DNA from: Enhygromyxa salina
GTDB lineage: Bacteria; Myxococcota_A; Polyangia; Nannocystales; Nannocystaceae
Direction of reading: 5' to 3'
Length of the DNA stretch: 64,000 nt
Assembly (NCBI RefSeq): GCF_000737335.2
Contig: NZ_JMCC02000040.1
Coordinates: 47,071-111,070 of the forward strand
Shown piece by piece: positions 28,142-36,703 of the stretch; positions within the stretch are counted from its first letter, which is position 1, and each line of letters begins with the position of its first letter. Under the pieces are notes generated by a model that saw only the letters and a list, made by a program, of their open reading frames with translations, was not told the DNA's origin and made no database searches. The translations under genes and the position numbers were made by a program.

Positions 28142-29608
28142 ATGAACGACATCCTGCTGCAACTCGGTAAGAACCCCCAGGCCCGTCGCCTGGTCAAGAC
28201 CCTTGGCCTCCCGCTCCCGATCCCGCAGGCGCTGGCCCGGGCCAAGGGCCCGATGGAGGAGCGCCCGCTGCATGACTACGAGATCGCAGTTGGCGGCTAC
28301 GCGGGCGCAGGCGAGTCCGCGCTGATCGAAGTCTTGGCCAAGACGTTGACCCAAGCCGGCGCCACGCCGCTGGTCGTCGGCGACGCCCACATTCCACCGG
28401 CCTTCCTCGCCCACGGCGACGCCTGGGGCCGCCCGCCGCGGGGCCTGCTGCTCGACGCGCTGCCCGACAAGCTGCGGCTCGACGCGATGGTCTTCGACGC
28501 CACGCAGATCACCGACGCCGCCGGCCTGCGCAGCCTCTACGAGTTCTTCCACCCGCTGGTTCGCAGCCTGCGTAAGTGCGGCCGCGTGGTCCTGCTCGCG
28601 CGGCCGCCAGGCTTGGCGCGCAGCCCCGAGGTCGCGGGGGCCCAAGCCGCAATCGAGGGGTTTTGTCGCTCGCTCGGCAAAGAGCTCGGCAAGGCCGGCA
28701 CCACCGCAAACGTATTGTTTGTAGAGGAGTCCGCCGAGCCGCTGGTCCCCGGCCCGCTGCGCTTCTTGCTGTCCAAGCGCAGCGCGTTCATCTCGGGTCA
28801 GCCGCTGCACGTGAGCACGCGAACGCTCGACGACGAGGGCCTCGCCGCGTTCGAGCCAGCGTTCGTGCGCTCGCTCGAGGGCAAGGTCGCGCTGGTCACC
28901 GGGGCCGCGCGCGGGATCGGCCGGGCCACCGCCAAGCTGCTCGCCGACGAGGGCGCCCACGTGGTCTGCCTCGATCGCCCGGCGGATGACGAGCTGCTCA
29001 GCGCGATCGCCCTGGAGATCGGCGGCACACCGCTGCTCGCCGACGTCAGCGATCCCGAGACCCCGGCCCTGATCGCCAAGACCCTGCGCGAGGATCATGG
29101 CGGCGTCGACATCGTCGTTCACAACGCTGGCATCACCCGCGACAAGACCCTCGCGCGGATGTCTCCAGAGCACTGGGATCAGGTGTTCTCGATCAACCTG
29201 AACGCGATCGCCCGGATCACCGACGCGCTGATCGCCGACGACGGCCCGCTGCTCGACGACGGCCGCGTGATCGTGCTCAGCTCGATCGCCGGGGTCGCGG
29301 GCAACCTGGGCCAGACCAACTACGCCGCGACCAAGGCCGGCGTGATCGGCTACGTCCGCCGGCTCGCCGACGAGCTCGACGGCCGCGGCGTCACCGTCAA
29401 CGCGATCGCGCCCGGCTTCATCGAGACCCGCCTGACCGCCGCGATCCCCGTGATGATCCGCGAGGTCGGCCGCCGCCTGTCCAGCCTGGGCCAGGGCGGG
29501 CTGCCACGCGACATCGGCGACGCGATCACCTTCTTGGCCACGCCCGGCAGCCAGGGCCTCACGGGCAACGTCCTGCGCGTCTGCGGTCAGTCCTTCGTCG
29601 GATCCTGA
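28142..29608 (+). CDS. fabG: High-molecular-weight FabG-type 3-oxoacyl reductase
   Basis: The 488-aa protein has two Rossmann-like parts: an N-terminal degenerate, flavodoxin-like domain (about 1-235) and a C-terminal SDR domain with VALVTGAARGIGRATAKLLADEG, the acidic VCLDRP that favours NAD(H), NAGITRDKTLARM, and the active-site Tyr394 and Lys398 (YAATKAG). This is the layout of mycobacterial FabG4 (HMwFabG). It would reduce or oxidise 3-oxo/3-hydroxyacyl-CoA. It follows the hydratase gene by 156 bp and precedes the thiolase gene. Confidence 0.9.
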   Translation: MNDILLQLGKNPQARRLVKTLGLPLPIPQALARAKGPMEERPLHDYEIAVGGYAGAGESALIEVLAKTLTQAGATPLVVGDAHIPPAFLAHGDAWGRPPRGLLLDALPDKLRLDAMVFDATQITDAAGLRSLYEFFHPLVRSLRKCGRVVLLARPPGLARSPEVAGAQAAIEGFCRSLGKELGKAGTTANVLFVEESAEPLVPGPLRFLLSKRSAFISGQPLHVSTRTLDDEGLAAFEPAFVRSLEGKVALVTGAARGIGRATAKLLADEGAHVVCLDRPADDELLSAIALEIGGTPLLADVSDPETPALIAKTLREDHGGVDIVVHNAGITRDKTLARMSPEHWDQVFSINLNAIARITDALIADDGPLLDDGRVIVLSSIAGVAGNLGQTNYAATKAGVIGYVRRLADELDGRGVTVNAIAPGFIETRLTAAIPVMIREVGRRLSSLGQGGLPRDIGDAITFLATPGSQGLTGNVLRVCGQSFVGS

Positions 29609-29670
29609 CCGTCACCATCGCCCCCCACACCCGCGCCTCCCACCACCCGCGCCCCATCCAGATTTTCGCC

Positions 29671-30993
29671 ATGCCAGTCAGCAAGCAAGACCAACCCAAG
29701 CAGCGCGCCGTGATCGTCTCCGGCGTGCGCACCCCCTTCGTCAAGGCCTTCGCCGAGTACCTGCCGCTCGACACCATCGCGCTCGGAGGCGCGGCCGTCT
29801 CGGCCCTGCTCAAGCGCACCGAGCTGCCCCGCCGCGAGCTCGACTCGATCGTGTGGGGCGGCGTGATCCTGCCCAGCGCGGCCCCCAACGTTGGCCGCGA
29901 GATCGCCCTGGATCTGGGCTTGCCGCCCTCGGTCGAAGCGATGACCTGCACCCGCGCATGCGCCAGCGGGCTGCAGGCGATCACCCTCGCGGTCGCGGCG
30001 ATCGAGCGCGGCGAGGCCGACGTGGTCATCGCTGGCGGCTCGGACTCGACCTCGAACGCCGAGCTCAAGATCCCCCAGAAGCTCGTCCGCGCCCTCGGCC
30101 CCATGATGATGGGTCCGAACAAGGGCAAGGCGACCCCCCGCGACATGCTTGGGGTGCTCAGCCAGCTCATGCCGATCACCGAGATCATGCCCAGGATCCC
30201 GCGGATCGTCGAGCGCACGACCGGCGAGCTGATGGGCGAGAGCGCCGAGAAGATGGCGGTCCGCAACGAGATCAGCCGCCAAGCCCAAGACGAGTTCGCG
30301 GCCCGCAGCCACCACCGCGCGGCCGAGGCGATCGCCTCGGGTCGGTTCCGCGACGAGATCGCGCCGGTCGAGACCCCCAGTGGCAAGTGGGTCCACCAAG
30401 ACACGATCGTGCGCGGCGACACCAGCGTAGAGAAGCTCGCCAAGCTGCGTCCGGTGTTCAGCAAGACCGGCAGCCTGACCGCCGGCAACTCGAGCTCACT
30501 GACCGACGGCGCCGCCGCGGTGCTGCTGATGAGCGAGGCCAAGGCCAAGGCGCTCGGCTATACGCCGCTCGCCCGGTTCGCGTCGTGGTCCTACGTCGGC
30601 TGTGACCCCGCCGATCAGCTGTTGATGGGCCCTGCCCTCGCAATGCCGCAGGCGCTGGCGCGGGCCGGCTACGAGCTCAGCGACATGGAGCTCGTCGACA
30701 TGCACGAGGCCTTCGCGGCCCAGGTGCTCAGCGTGCTCAGCATGCTCGCCAGCACCAACTTCGCCAACGCCCGGCTCGGCCGCGACAAGGCCGTTGGCGA
30801 GATCGACCCGGCGATCCTCAACGTCCACGGCGGCTCGGTCGCCCTCGGTCACCCGTTCGGCGCCACCGGGGCCCGCATGGTCACGACCGTCGCCAACGAG
30901 CTGCACTCGACCGGCAAGGCGTTCGCGCTGCTGGGCGTGTGTGCGGCCGGCGGCCTCGGAGCCGCAGCAGTCCTCGAGAACGCCGGGCTGTAG
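29671..30993 (+). CDS. Thiolase (acetyl-CoA C-acyltransferase)
   Basis: The 440-aa enzyme has the nucleophile Cys97 in CTRACASGLQA, the GHPFGATGAR His motif near residue 392 and the second active Cys in GVCAAGGLGAA. The length and NEISRQAQDEFAARSHHRAAEAI helix fit the FadA2/FadI group acting on longer chains. It would cleave 3-oxoacyl-CoA, the last beta-oxidation step, or run in reverse. It closes the TetR-led operon and is followed directly by a structured element that may be its terminator. Confidence 0.92.
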   Translation: MPVSKQDQPKQRAVIVSGVRTPFVKAFAEYLPLDTIALGGAAVSALLKRTELPRRELDSIVWGGVILPSAAPNVGREIALDLGLPPSVEAMTCTRACASGLQAITLAVAAIERGEADVVIAGGSDSTSNAELKIPQKLVRALGPMMMGPNKGKATPRDMLGVLSQLMPITEIMPRIPRIVERTTGELMGESAEKMAVRNEISRQAQDEFAARSHHRAAEAIASGRFRDEIAPVETPSGKWVHQDTIVRGDTSVEKLAKLRPVFSKTGSLTAGNSSSLTDGAAAVLLMSEAKAKALGYTPLARFASWSYVGCDPADQLLMGPALAMPQALARAGYELSDMELVDMHEAFAAQVLSVLSMLASTNFANARLGRDKAVGEIDPAILNVHGGSVALGHPFGATGARMVTTVANELHSTGKAFALLGVCAAGGLGAAAVLENAGL

Positions 30994-30994
30994 C

Positions 30995-31163
30995 CCCGAA
31001 TCAAGCGCTGCGCGCTCGACTCGGGCCTACTATGTCTTCAAGGGGGCTTTCGAAAGCCCCTCGCTTCGGCGGCGGAGCCCCCTTCGCTCACCCCAAACGC
31101 TCGCCTGTCGGCTCGTACTAGCCCCAAATCATTCACCTTTTCCAATTCAGCGCTTGATTTGGG
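30995..31163. repeat. 169-bp structured element with 16-bp terminal inverted repeats
   Basis: CCCGAATCAAGCGCTG at 30995-31010 is repeated as the complement CAGCGCTTGATTTGGG at 31148-31163 (15 of 16 match). Inside, GGGGCTTTCGAAAGCCCC at 31043-31060 is a perfect 18-bp palindrome, and GAGCCCCCTTCGC near 31075 can pair with the same G-run. No open frame is present. It fills the gap between convergent genes and may be a MITE-like repeat or a bidirectional terminator. Confidence 0.6.
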
Positions 31164-31178
31164 TCTAGACGACCCGCC

Positions 31179-31550
31179 CTATCGGCCCGAGCGCAGCAAC
31201 GTGGTCATTCGTTGCTTGTGGGCGGTCTCTGCCCACACGCGATCGCGGCCGCGTCCGCGCAAGCGCAGTCGCTTGAGCCGCCGGTTCTCGAACCCAAACA
31301 CGATCAACGAGCGCAGCGCGTCCTCGCTGGACTCGACCCGCACGTCATCGCGCAGCGAGGCCCACTGCGCCTCCGACAGATTGCGCTTGAACTCGGTCAG
31401 CAGCCGCGCGCACTCCCACTCGGTGAACCCGACCTCGGCTCGCTCGCACATGCGTCGAAGCAGCGCGCGCTCACGGTCCGAGCTGCACTTGGGCGGCCGC
31501 TCGGAGCGGTCTGCTGGGGGACGCGGGGCCACGGGTGCCCATGCTCGCAC
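31179..31550 (-). CDS. Small conserved-looking hypothetical protein
   Basis: The C-terminal ~90 residues look genuinely coding, with a compact basic/helical pattern (RALLRRMCERAEVGFTEWECARLLTEFKRNLSEAQWASLRDDVRVESS), whereas the longer frame extending upstream into deoC is only low-complexity Arg/Gly. GTG 31550 gives 123 aa and begins 26 bp after the deoC stop; a GTG at about 31532 is another candidate. No family is recognised. It lies downstream of deoC on the same strand. Confidence 0.55.
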   Translation of the reverse strand: MRAWAPVAPRPPADRSERPPKCSSDRERALLRRMCERAEVGFTEWECARLLTEFKRNLSEAQWASLRDDVRVESSEDALRSLIVFGFENRRLKRLRLRGRGRDRVWAETAHKQRMTTLLRSGR

Positions 31551-31576
31551 AAACCAACACCGGGCGCCCGCGACAG

Positions 31577-32266
31577 CTATGCAGGCTGCGCGGCGCCCCA
31601 CTCCGCGAGGATCCGCAGCGAGGCGCTGGCCCCGAGCCGCGAGGCCCCAGCCTCGATCATGCGCCGAGCCGTCGCCGCGTCGCGGATCCCCCCCGACGCC
31701 TTGACGCCGATCGTCTCGCCAACCGTCCGCCGCATCACTCGCACCGCTTCGAGGGTCGCCCCACCCGGGCCAAACCCCGTCGAGGTCTTCACGAAGCTCG
31801 CTCCACCCGCGACCGCGAGCTCGCACGCCCGGGCGATCATCGCCTGCTCGTCGAGCAGCGCGATCTCCAAGATGACCTTCACGACCCGGCCCTGCCCCGC
31901 GTCCACGACCGCGGCGATGTCATCGCGGACCTGCTGCTCGCGCCCATCTAGCAACCAGCCCACGTTCATGACCATGTCGAGCTCGTCCGCCCCGTCGTCG
32001 ACAGCGACACGCGCCTCCGCGGCCTTGCCCGCGGTCGCGTTGGCGCCCAGCGGAAACCCGATCACCGTGCACACCCGCACCTCACTCCCGTCGAGCTGCT
32101 GCTTGGCCCGCGCGGCCCAGCACGGGTTGACGCAGACCGAGAACAACCCGTGGGTCCGCGCTTGTGCGCAGAGCTGATCGATCGCGGCAGCCGTCGCGGT
32201 GGGGGCCAACAGCGTGTGATCGATCAGGCGGGCGAGCTCGGCGGCGGCGCGCGGGACGTCGGACAT
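31577..32266 (-). CDS. deoC: Deoxyribose-phosphate aldolase
   Basis: The 229-aa TIM-barrel enzyme has the DeoC signatures LARLIDHTLLAPTAT, VCTVIGFPLGAN, KVILEIALLDE and the Schiff-base Lys160 in SFVKTSTGFGPGG. It splits 2-deoxyribose-5-phosphate into glyceraldehyde-3-phosphate and acetaldehyde in deoxynucleoside catabolism. Other deo genes are not adjacent. Length is typical of the family. Confidence 0.95.
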   Translation of the reverse strand: MSDVPRAAAELARLIDHTLLAPTATAAAIDQLCAQARTHGLFSVCVNPCWAARAKQQLDGSEVRVCTVIGFPLGANATAGKAAEARVAVDDGADELDMVMNVGWLLDGREQQVRDDIAAVVDAGQGRVVKVILEIALLDEQAMIARACELAVAGGASFVKTSTGFGPGGATLEAVRVMRRTVGETIGVKASGGIRDAATARRMIEAGASRLGASASLRILAEWGAAQPA

Positions 32267-32585
32267 GGGCGAGCTGTCGCATCACCACAGGCCCCATGCA
32301 AGCGCAGTTGCAGAACGCAACGTCTCAGCTCGCCACACAATTTTTCGTGGACCCTCCCAAAGCAGGAACGGGAGCAAGAGCAAAAAGTCAGACGAGATCG
32401 GCGATCTTTCGATCGCAAGCAGCTCAGGAACATCGAACGATCACAATTCAGAACCACCCACCAACAGCGCGCGAAGCCGAGCCCCGCCCGCGCGGGCGTG
32501 GCCCGAGTCACCAGCCGTCCGCGAGTCGAGCCATCATCCAATTCACGTTTGAATCATCGTCATTGGATGGTAATCGAATGACGCG
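32267..32585. other. 319-bp divergent intergenic region
   Basis: This is a slightly AT-richer gap between divergent deoC and a lipoprotein gene. A weak promoter-like pair, TTGAAT at 32549 and TAATCG at 32571 with a 16-bp spacer, lies just before the lipoprotein start. No RNA gene or repeat was recognised. Confidence 0.35.
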
Positions 32586-33332
32586 ATGTCCTCACGCAAG
32601 CCCGGCTCCGTCACTGCGCTCTCCCGCTCCCAAAAATCGCTGGTCAAGCTGGCCCTCACTGGCGCGCTCGCGGGATCGCTGCTGAGCATCGGCGGATGTC
32701 ACTGGCTGCTGTGGGATGTCGAGCACGGCGAGGACGTGTTCGAGTGGTGCGACGAGGAGTACGAGTCCTGCCTCGAGAACGCCAACACCGACCAGGAAAA
32801 GCAGTGGTGCGAGGACGACGTCAAGTACTGCTACGAGTCGTGCGAGGGCGGCTGGGACGACGACGACAACGGCGACGACGGCGAAGACGAGAACACCACC
32901 ACCGGCGAGGACGAGGGCACCACCGACGGGGGCGATACGGGCGAAGATCCTGGCGTGTGCATCGATCTGTTTGGCAACTGCATCGACAGCGCCAAGACCC
33001 TGCAGGATGTCGAAGCCTGCGAAGCCCTCTACGATCAGTGCATTGATCCCGGCGAGTGTCCCGAGTGCGGTGGCTGCCCGGCCAACGAGCTCCAGGCGTG
33101 TCTGGGCGACTACGCCGACTGCGCCGAGCTGGCCGACACCCCCGAGAAGGTCGAGCTGTGCGAGGGCGGCTTCGACGCGTGCACGGCCGGCTTCGCCGAC
33201 GCGTGCCAAGTCGATCAGAACCCCAACCTCGACGCGTGCCTCGACCAGCACCAGCTGTGCATCGCGTGTGCAGACGGCGAGCTGCAGGTCCAAGCCTGCC
33301 AAGACGTGTTCGACTCCTGCATGGCGAGCTGA
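32586..33332 (+). CDS. Cysteine-rich lipoprotein with acidic linker
   Basis: The 248-aa product has a lipoprotein signal with lipobox LSIGGC. The mature part has cysteine-paired blocks separated by an Asp/Gly/Thr linker of about 45 residues (DDNGDDGEDENTTTGEDEG). The second part repeats a unit of the type C-x6-C-x10-C (VCIDLFGNCIDSAKTLQDVEAC; ACLGDYADCAELADTPEKVELC; ACLDQHQLCIAC), suggesting three or four tandem disulfide-bonded helical modules. No enzymatic motif is seen. The style matches the tandem pair at 4310-5688. Confidence 0.75.
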   Translation: MSSRKPGSVTALSRSQKSLVKLALTGALAGSLLSIGGCHWLLWDVEHGEDVFEWCDEEYESCLENANTDQEKQWCEDDVKYCYESCEGGWDDDDNGDDGEDENTTTGEDEGTTDGGDTGEDPGVCIDLFGNCIDSAKTLQDVEACEALYDQCIDPGECPECGGCPANELQACLGDYADCAELADTPEKVELCEGGFDACTAGFADACQVDQNPNLDACLDQHQLCIACADGELQVQACQDVFDSCMAS

Positions 33333-33386
33333 GCTGAAACCAGCTCGCTGCCCTCGGTGAACCAGCCCGGGAATGTCGTCCGCAAG

Positions 33387-33407
33387 CGGGCGAGAAGCCC
33401 TCGCCCG
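33387..33407. terminator. Hairpin between convergent genes
   Basis: An 8-bp stem CGGGCGAG/CTCGCCCG closes an AAGCC loop, between the stop at 33332 and the opposing stop at 33423. A closely related hairpin, GGCGAGAAGCCTCGCC, occurs at 43737. No T-run is visible. Confidence 0.45.
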
Positions 33408-33422
33408 AGCTGAAGCCAGCCA

Positions 33423-35552
33423 CTATTTGGCTTTGGCGGCCCCCGCGTCGAGATCGAGCCGGCGGATCTGATACAGCTCTTCGCGCAGCGAGGAGAGCCG
33501 GTTTTGGATGTCCTCGTACTCGGCCCAGTCAGCCCCCTGATCCTCGAACATCAGAAGCCACCGCAGCGGGAGCGCGAGCGGGGTCGAGCTCGAGGCCATC
33601 CGCCACTGCGCGTGGACACCTAGGCCGTCCGTGAGCCGATCGATCTGCATGCCCGCGTCGCCGAGATCCGCGGCGAACTCGAGGCCGCGCTCGAATTCCC
33701 GCGTCGCCTGCCGACGCTGGTAGGTGTTGAGCTCGCCAACGACCTTCTCTAGCTCCTTGAACTTGCGCTTGAACTCGCGCGAGCGCGGGACCTTGGCGGC
33801 CTGCTCGGGGCTGAGCGTGGCGTGGCTGTCGAGGTCGTAGAGCATCGACTCGCCGTCCTGCTCCCACGGGGCGTGGGCGTTGACCAGCGCCAGCCAGATC
33901 CAGCGCTGATAGAACCGCAGCGAAGGCGTTGGCGAGGGTCCGCGCAGCGGATGCTTGGGATCCGCGAGCGGCTCGGCCTGCGAGCCCGGACGCGCGTCGC
34001 GGATCCGGGCCGCGAACTTGGTGTCGGTGCTCGCGATCAGTCGATCACCGACGATCGAGAGCTGAACCTCGCGCCACTCGGGCGGCCGCAGCACCCAGCC
34101 ATCGCCGCGCTTGGCCCGGCTCAGCACCCCACCCATCGCCCCCGAGGCGATCGCAGCGTCCAGCAACCGCCGCATCACGTCGGGCTTGGACAGCTGCAGA
34201 TAGGCCGCGAGCCCGAGGCTCTTGGGGACCTCCGCGAGCCGCTTGGCGTCGGGCTGCTTGGTCTGCGTCAGCACCACCCCGCCGGCGCCGGTCAACGCGG
34301 GGACCAGCTCGCCGAGCACGTCGAAGCCCAGCTCCGCGCGCGCCTTGGCGTTGATCGAGGCCAGCGACTCCCCGTCGGCCTTGGCCAGCTGCTCGAGCAG
34401 CTGCACGAACACCTGCATGTTCGCGCGCCCGTCAAACGCCATCAGCGGGGGCTCGTCGAGGGCGCGGAACAACGGCGACTCCGCCTCGACGGGCGCGAAC
34501 AGATCGCGCAGCAGGCTCGCGCCGGGGATCAGCACGCGCCCGTGCGCATCGATACCGTCGCTGTGCAGATCGGCTGCGAACACCGCCGCGCCGATCGGGC
34601 TGAACAAGCTCTTGGTCAGCTCGCGCCGATGCAGCTGGGCCACCGCCCGCTCCTGCTCCCACTTTCGCTCCTCTTCGAGGCGCTGCTCGAGCTCGCGCAA
34701 GGTCGCCGCCGACTGGCCCGACGCGCGAGCGCGATCGAGCTCCTCTTGGGCATACCGGGTCCCATAGTCGTTGTCGTCCTCGTCACGCTGGATCTGCTGG
34801 CGCAGCTCGTTGGGTGCGACAAAAATGAGCCCGTCGTCAGCGCTGACGATCTGCTCGCGCGCCCACGAGAACGACTTGGTCCGGCCCAGGGCCTCACGCG
34901 GATCCATGGTTGCGATCGTCGCGGCGTAGTCCCGTGGCGCCCGCTGGGGTTTGTCGACGAAGACCACGCAGGCGACGCCCTCGCGCAACACCACGCTGAG
35001 CTCCTCACCAAACCGATACACGTGGGCCGGGCCGATCTCGGCGGACGCGAGGTCCTCGCCGCGCCCGACCATGTCCGCCAAGCGCTCGATGAAGCGCTCG
35101 AACGCAGGCTGATCCGAGAGCGTCGCGTAGCCAAAGAAACCCTCGGCTTCGACATCGAGCAGGCCGAAGCCCATGGCGCCGTGAACGTCGAGCCCGACTT
35201 GCTGCCACTGGGTTGCGTCGAGCAGATCCACCCCGATCTGCGAGCTCAGCTGGCCGCGCGCGGCTTGAAACTGCGGATACTCGGCAAGCGGCGTCAGCAA
35301 GCCCAGGATCGCCTCGGGATCGATCGCCTCGGCGAGCAGCGGCACCTCGGCGGGCAACAGATCCGTCGGCGCCTCGACCGGCAGCGGCTCGGGCCGCTCG
35401 CTCACCTCGCCCTGTTTGGGCGCGTCCTCCTTGGTGTCTGTGGGCTGATCGAAGGGCAACTTGCTGGACGGCGTGCGGCAGGCGACGAGCCCGAGCGCGA
35501 GCGTGAGCAGCAACGGTCCAGAGGTGAGAGCGGGGCGCTTGGCGAGAGGCAT
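33423..35552 (-). CDS. Large predicted lipoprotein, unknown function
   Basis: The 709-aa product begins with a lipoprotein signal (LTLALGLVAC) and a Pro/Glu/Asp linker to about residue 70. It has long amphipathic helices, including a highly charged coiled-coil stretch (about 270-315, ELDRARASGQSAATLRELEQ and on) and a second near 585-640. Strand-rich stretches such as GLAAYLQLSKPDVMRRLLDAA resemble the DUF3352-like lipoprotein style, but the match is weak. No catalytic motif is seen. It is divergent from the PspC gene. Confidence 0.7.
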   Translation of the reverse strand: MPLAKRPALTSGPLLLTLALGLVACRTPSSKLPFDQPTDTKEDAPKQGEVSERPEPLPVEAPTDLLPAEVPLLAEAIDPEAILGLLTPLAEYPQFQAARGQLSSQIGVDLLDATQWQQVGLDVHGAMGFGLLDVEAEGFFGYATLSDQPAFERFIERLADMVGRGEDLASAEIGPAHVYRFGEELSVVLREGVACVVFVDKPQRAPRDYAATIATMDPREALGRTKSFSWAREQIVSADDGLIFVAPNELRQQIQRDEDDNDYGTRYAQEELDRARASGQSAATLRELEQRLEEERKWEQERAVAQLHRRELTKSLFSPIGAAVFAADLHSDGIDAHGRVLIPGASLLRDLFAPVEAESPLFRALDEPPLMAFDGRANMQVFVQLLEQLAKADGESLASINAKARAELGFDVLGELVPALTGAGGVVLTQTKQPDAKRLAEVPKSLGLAAYLQLSKPDVMRRLLDAAIASGAMGGVLSRAKRGDGWVLRPPEWREVQLSIVGDRLIASTDTKFAARIRDARPGSQAEPLADPKHPLRGPSPTPSLRFYQRWIWLALVNAHAPWEQDGESMLYDLDSHATLSPEQAAKVPRSREFKRKFKELEKVVGELNTYQRRQATREFERGLEFAADLGDAGMQIDRLTDGLGVHAQWRMASSSTPLALPLRWLLMFEDQGADWAEYEDIQNRLSSLREELYQIRRLDLDAGAAKAK

Positions 35553-35667
35553 CCGGCCGCGATTCTACCGGGCCCCGCGGCGTTGGGCCCGGCGGGGCTG
35601 GACATTGCCGGGAATGAACTCACGCTTGCGCGGCTGGGCCCCCAACTCGAGGCCAGCGAGAGCAGCA

Positions 35668-35916
35668 ATGACCGAAAAACTCTACCGATCCAACAACGAG
35701 CGAATGATCCTGGGCGTGTGCGGCGGCATCGCCGAGCGCATGGGATGGGACCCCACGCTGGTCCGCCTCGCCTTCGTCCTGCTGTTCTTCACCGGCCCTG
35801 GGTTGATCGCGTATCTCGTCGGCGCGATCGTGATCCCACGCGCGCCACAACTCGGAGCGGGTGAACAGCTGCGCGCGATTCAGCGGTCGGGGTCGCGGTC
35901 GTTGGCTCGACGCTGA
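35668..35916 (+). CDS. PspC domain protein
   Basis: ATG 35668 gives 82 aa. The protein is a single PspC domain: LYRSNNERMILGVCGGIAERMGWDPTLVRLAFVLLFF followed by a second hydrophobic segment (TGPGLIAYLVGAIVIP). PspC family members act in envelope-stress responses, partnering PspA or anti-sigma factors. No pspA is adjacent. It is divergent from the large lipoprotein gene, whose start is 115 bp away. Confidence 0.88.
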   Translation: MTEKLYRSNNERMILGVCGGIAERMGWDPTLVRLAFVLLFFTGPGLIAYLVGAIVIPRAPQLGAGEQLRAIQRSGSRSLARR

Positions 35917-36004
35917 CGCGTCACCCAGGGCCACCACCCCCGCGTGCACGATCCTTCACGCGAAGGTTGCGCGATTTTGCGTCCAATCATCGTAACTACC
36001 TGAG

Positions 36005-36022
36005 ATCATGCAGTTACATGAT
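36005..36022. promoter_or_regulatory. Inverted repeat upstream of a secreted-protein gene
   Basis: ATCATG-CAGTTA-CATGAT is a perfect 6-bp inverted repeat, about 60 bp before the GTG at 36081, in a locally AT-richer stretch. It is a candidate operator; no regulator is identified. Confidence 0.35.
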
Positions 36023-36080
36023 GCGCATTTCGTTGCGCGTATCTTCTGGACGACAGTTGCAGATAGTGTACAGTGGAGCC

Positions 36081-36683
36081 GTGAGCACTCTTAAACTCGC
36101 GTGCGCCCTGTCACTAGGATCTTTGGTTGTACTCGTTGGTGGGTTTGCCGTTGGCTCCGAGGTGTGGGCTGGCGGTCTGCATGACCGTGACCTCCCGGTC
36201 CCTGCGGTCGTCAATCAAGACACGCTCGAACACGCGCGCGCCTTCGATGGCGATTTTGTGTTCGACGGCGGCCAAAAACAGCGAGATGGCGTCACGGCAG
36301 CGATCGAGACCTCGGTCGCCGCGCTCAACCCCATGGTCCGCAAGCTCGGGCGTCAGCGCTTGCAACAGAGCAACCCGATCCTGAAAAACCTCTCGATCCG
36401 CGTCGACGACGAGTCGGTGGCGATCTTGTTCGACGGGGACGGACACCGGGCCAAGCTGGACGGCACGCCTCACAAGACCGAGTCCGCGCACGGCGACAAG
36501 GTCAAGGTCAGCCATCGCATGCGCGGGACCAAGCTGGTGGAGCTGCTCGACGGGGTCGGCGGCGACCGCCACAACGAGTTCAAGCTCAGCGCCGACGGCA
36601 GCCGCCTGACCATCAAGGTCAAGATCATCTCGTCGCAGCTCCCGGTGCCGGTCGAGTACGACCTCACCTACAAGCGCAAGTGA
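36081..36683 (+). CDS. Secreted hypothetical protein
   Basis: GTG 36081 gives 200 aa with a signal peptide (STLKLACALSLGSLVVLVGGFAVGSEVWAG). Frames starting upstream would bury this signal and run through a promoter-like stretch. The mature protein is basic and ends with repeated beta strands (EFKLSADGSRLTIKVKIISSQLPVPVEYDLTYKRK), which suggests a small lipid- or polymer-binding barrel. Family not recognised. It converges with the PepSY membrane protein gene 20 bp away. Confidence 0.7.
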   Translation: MSTLKLACALSLGSLVVLVGGFAVGSEVWAGGLHDRDLPVPAVVNQDTLEHARAFDGDFVFDGGQKQRDGVTAAIETSVAALNPMVRKLGRQRLQQSNPILKNLSIRVDDESVAILFDGDGHRAKLDGTPHKTESAHGDKVKVSHRMRGTKLVELLDGVGGDRHNEFKLSADGSRLTIKVKIISSQLPVPVEYDLTYKRK

Positions 36684-36703
36684 GCGCCCCGCTAGAGTCG
36701 GGA

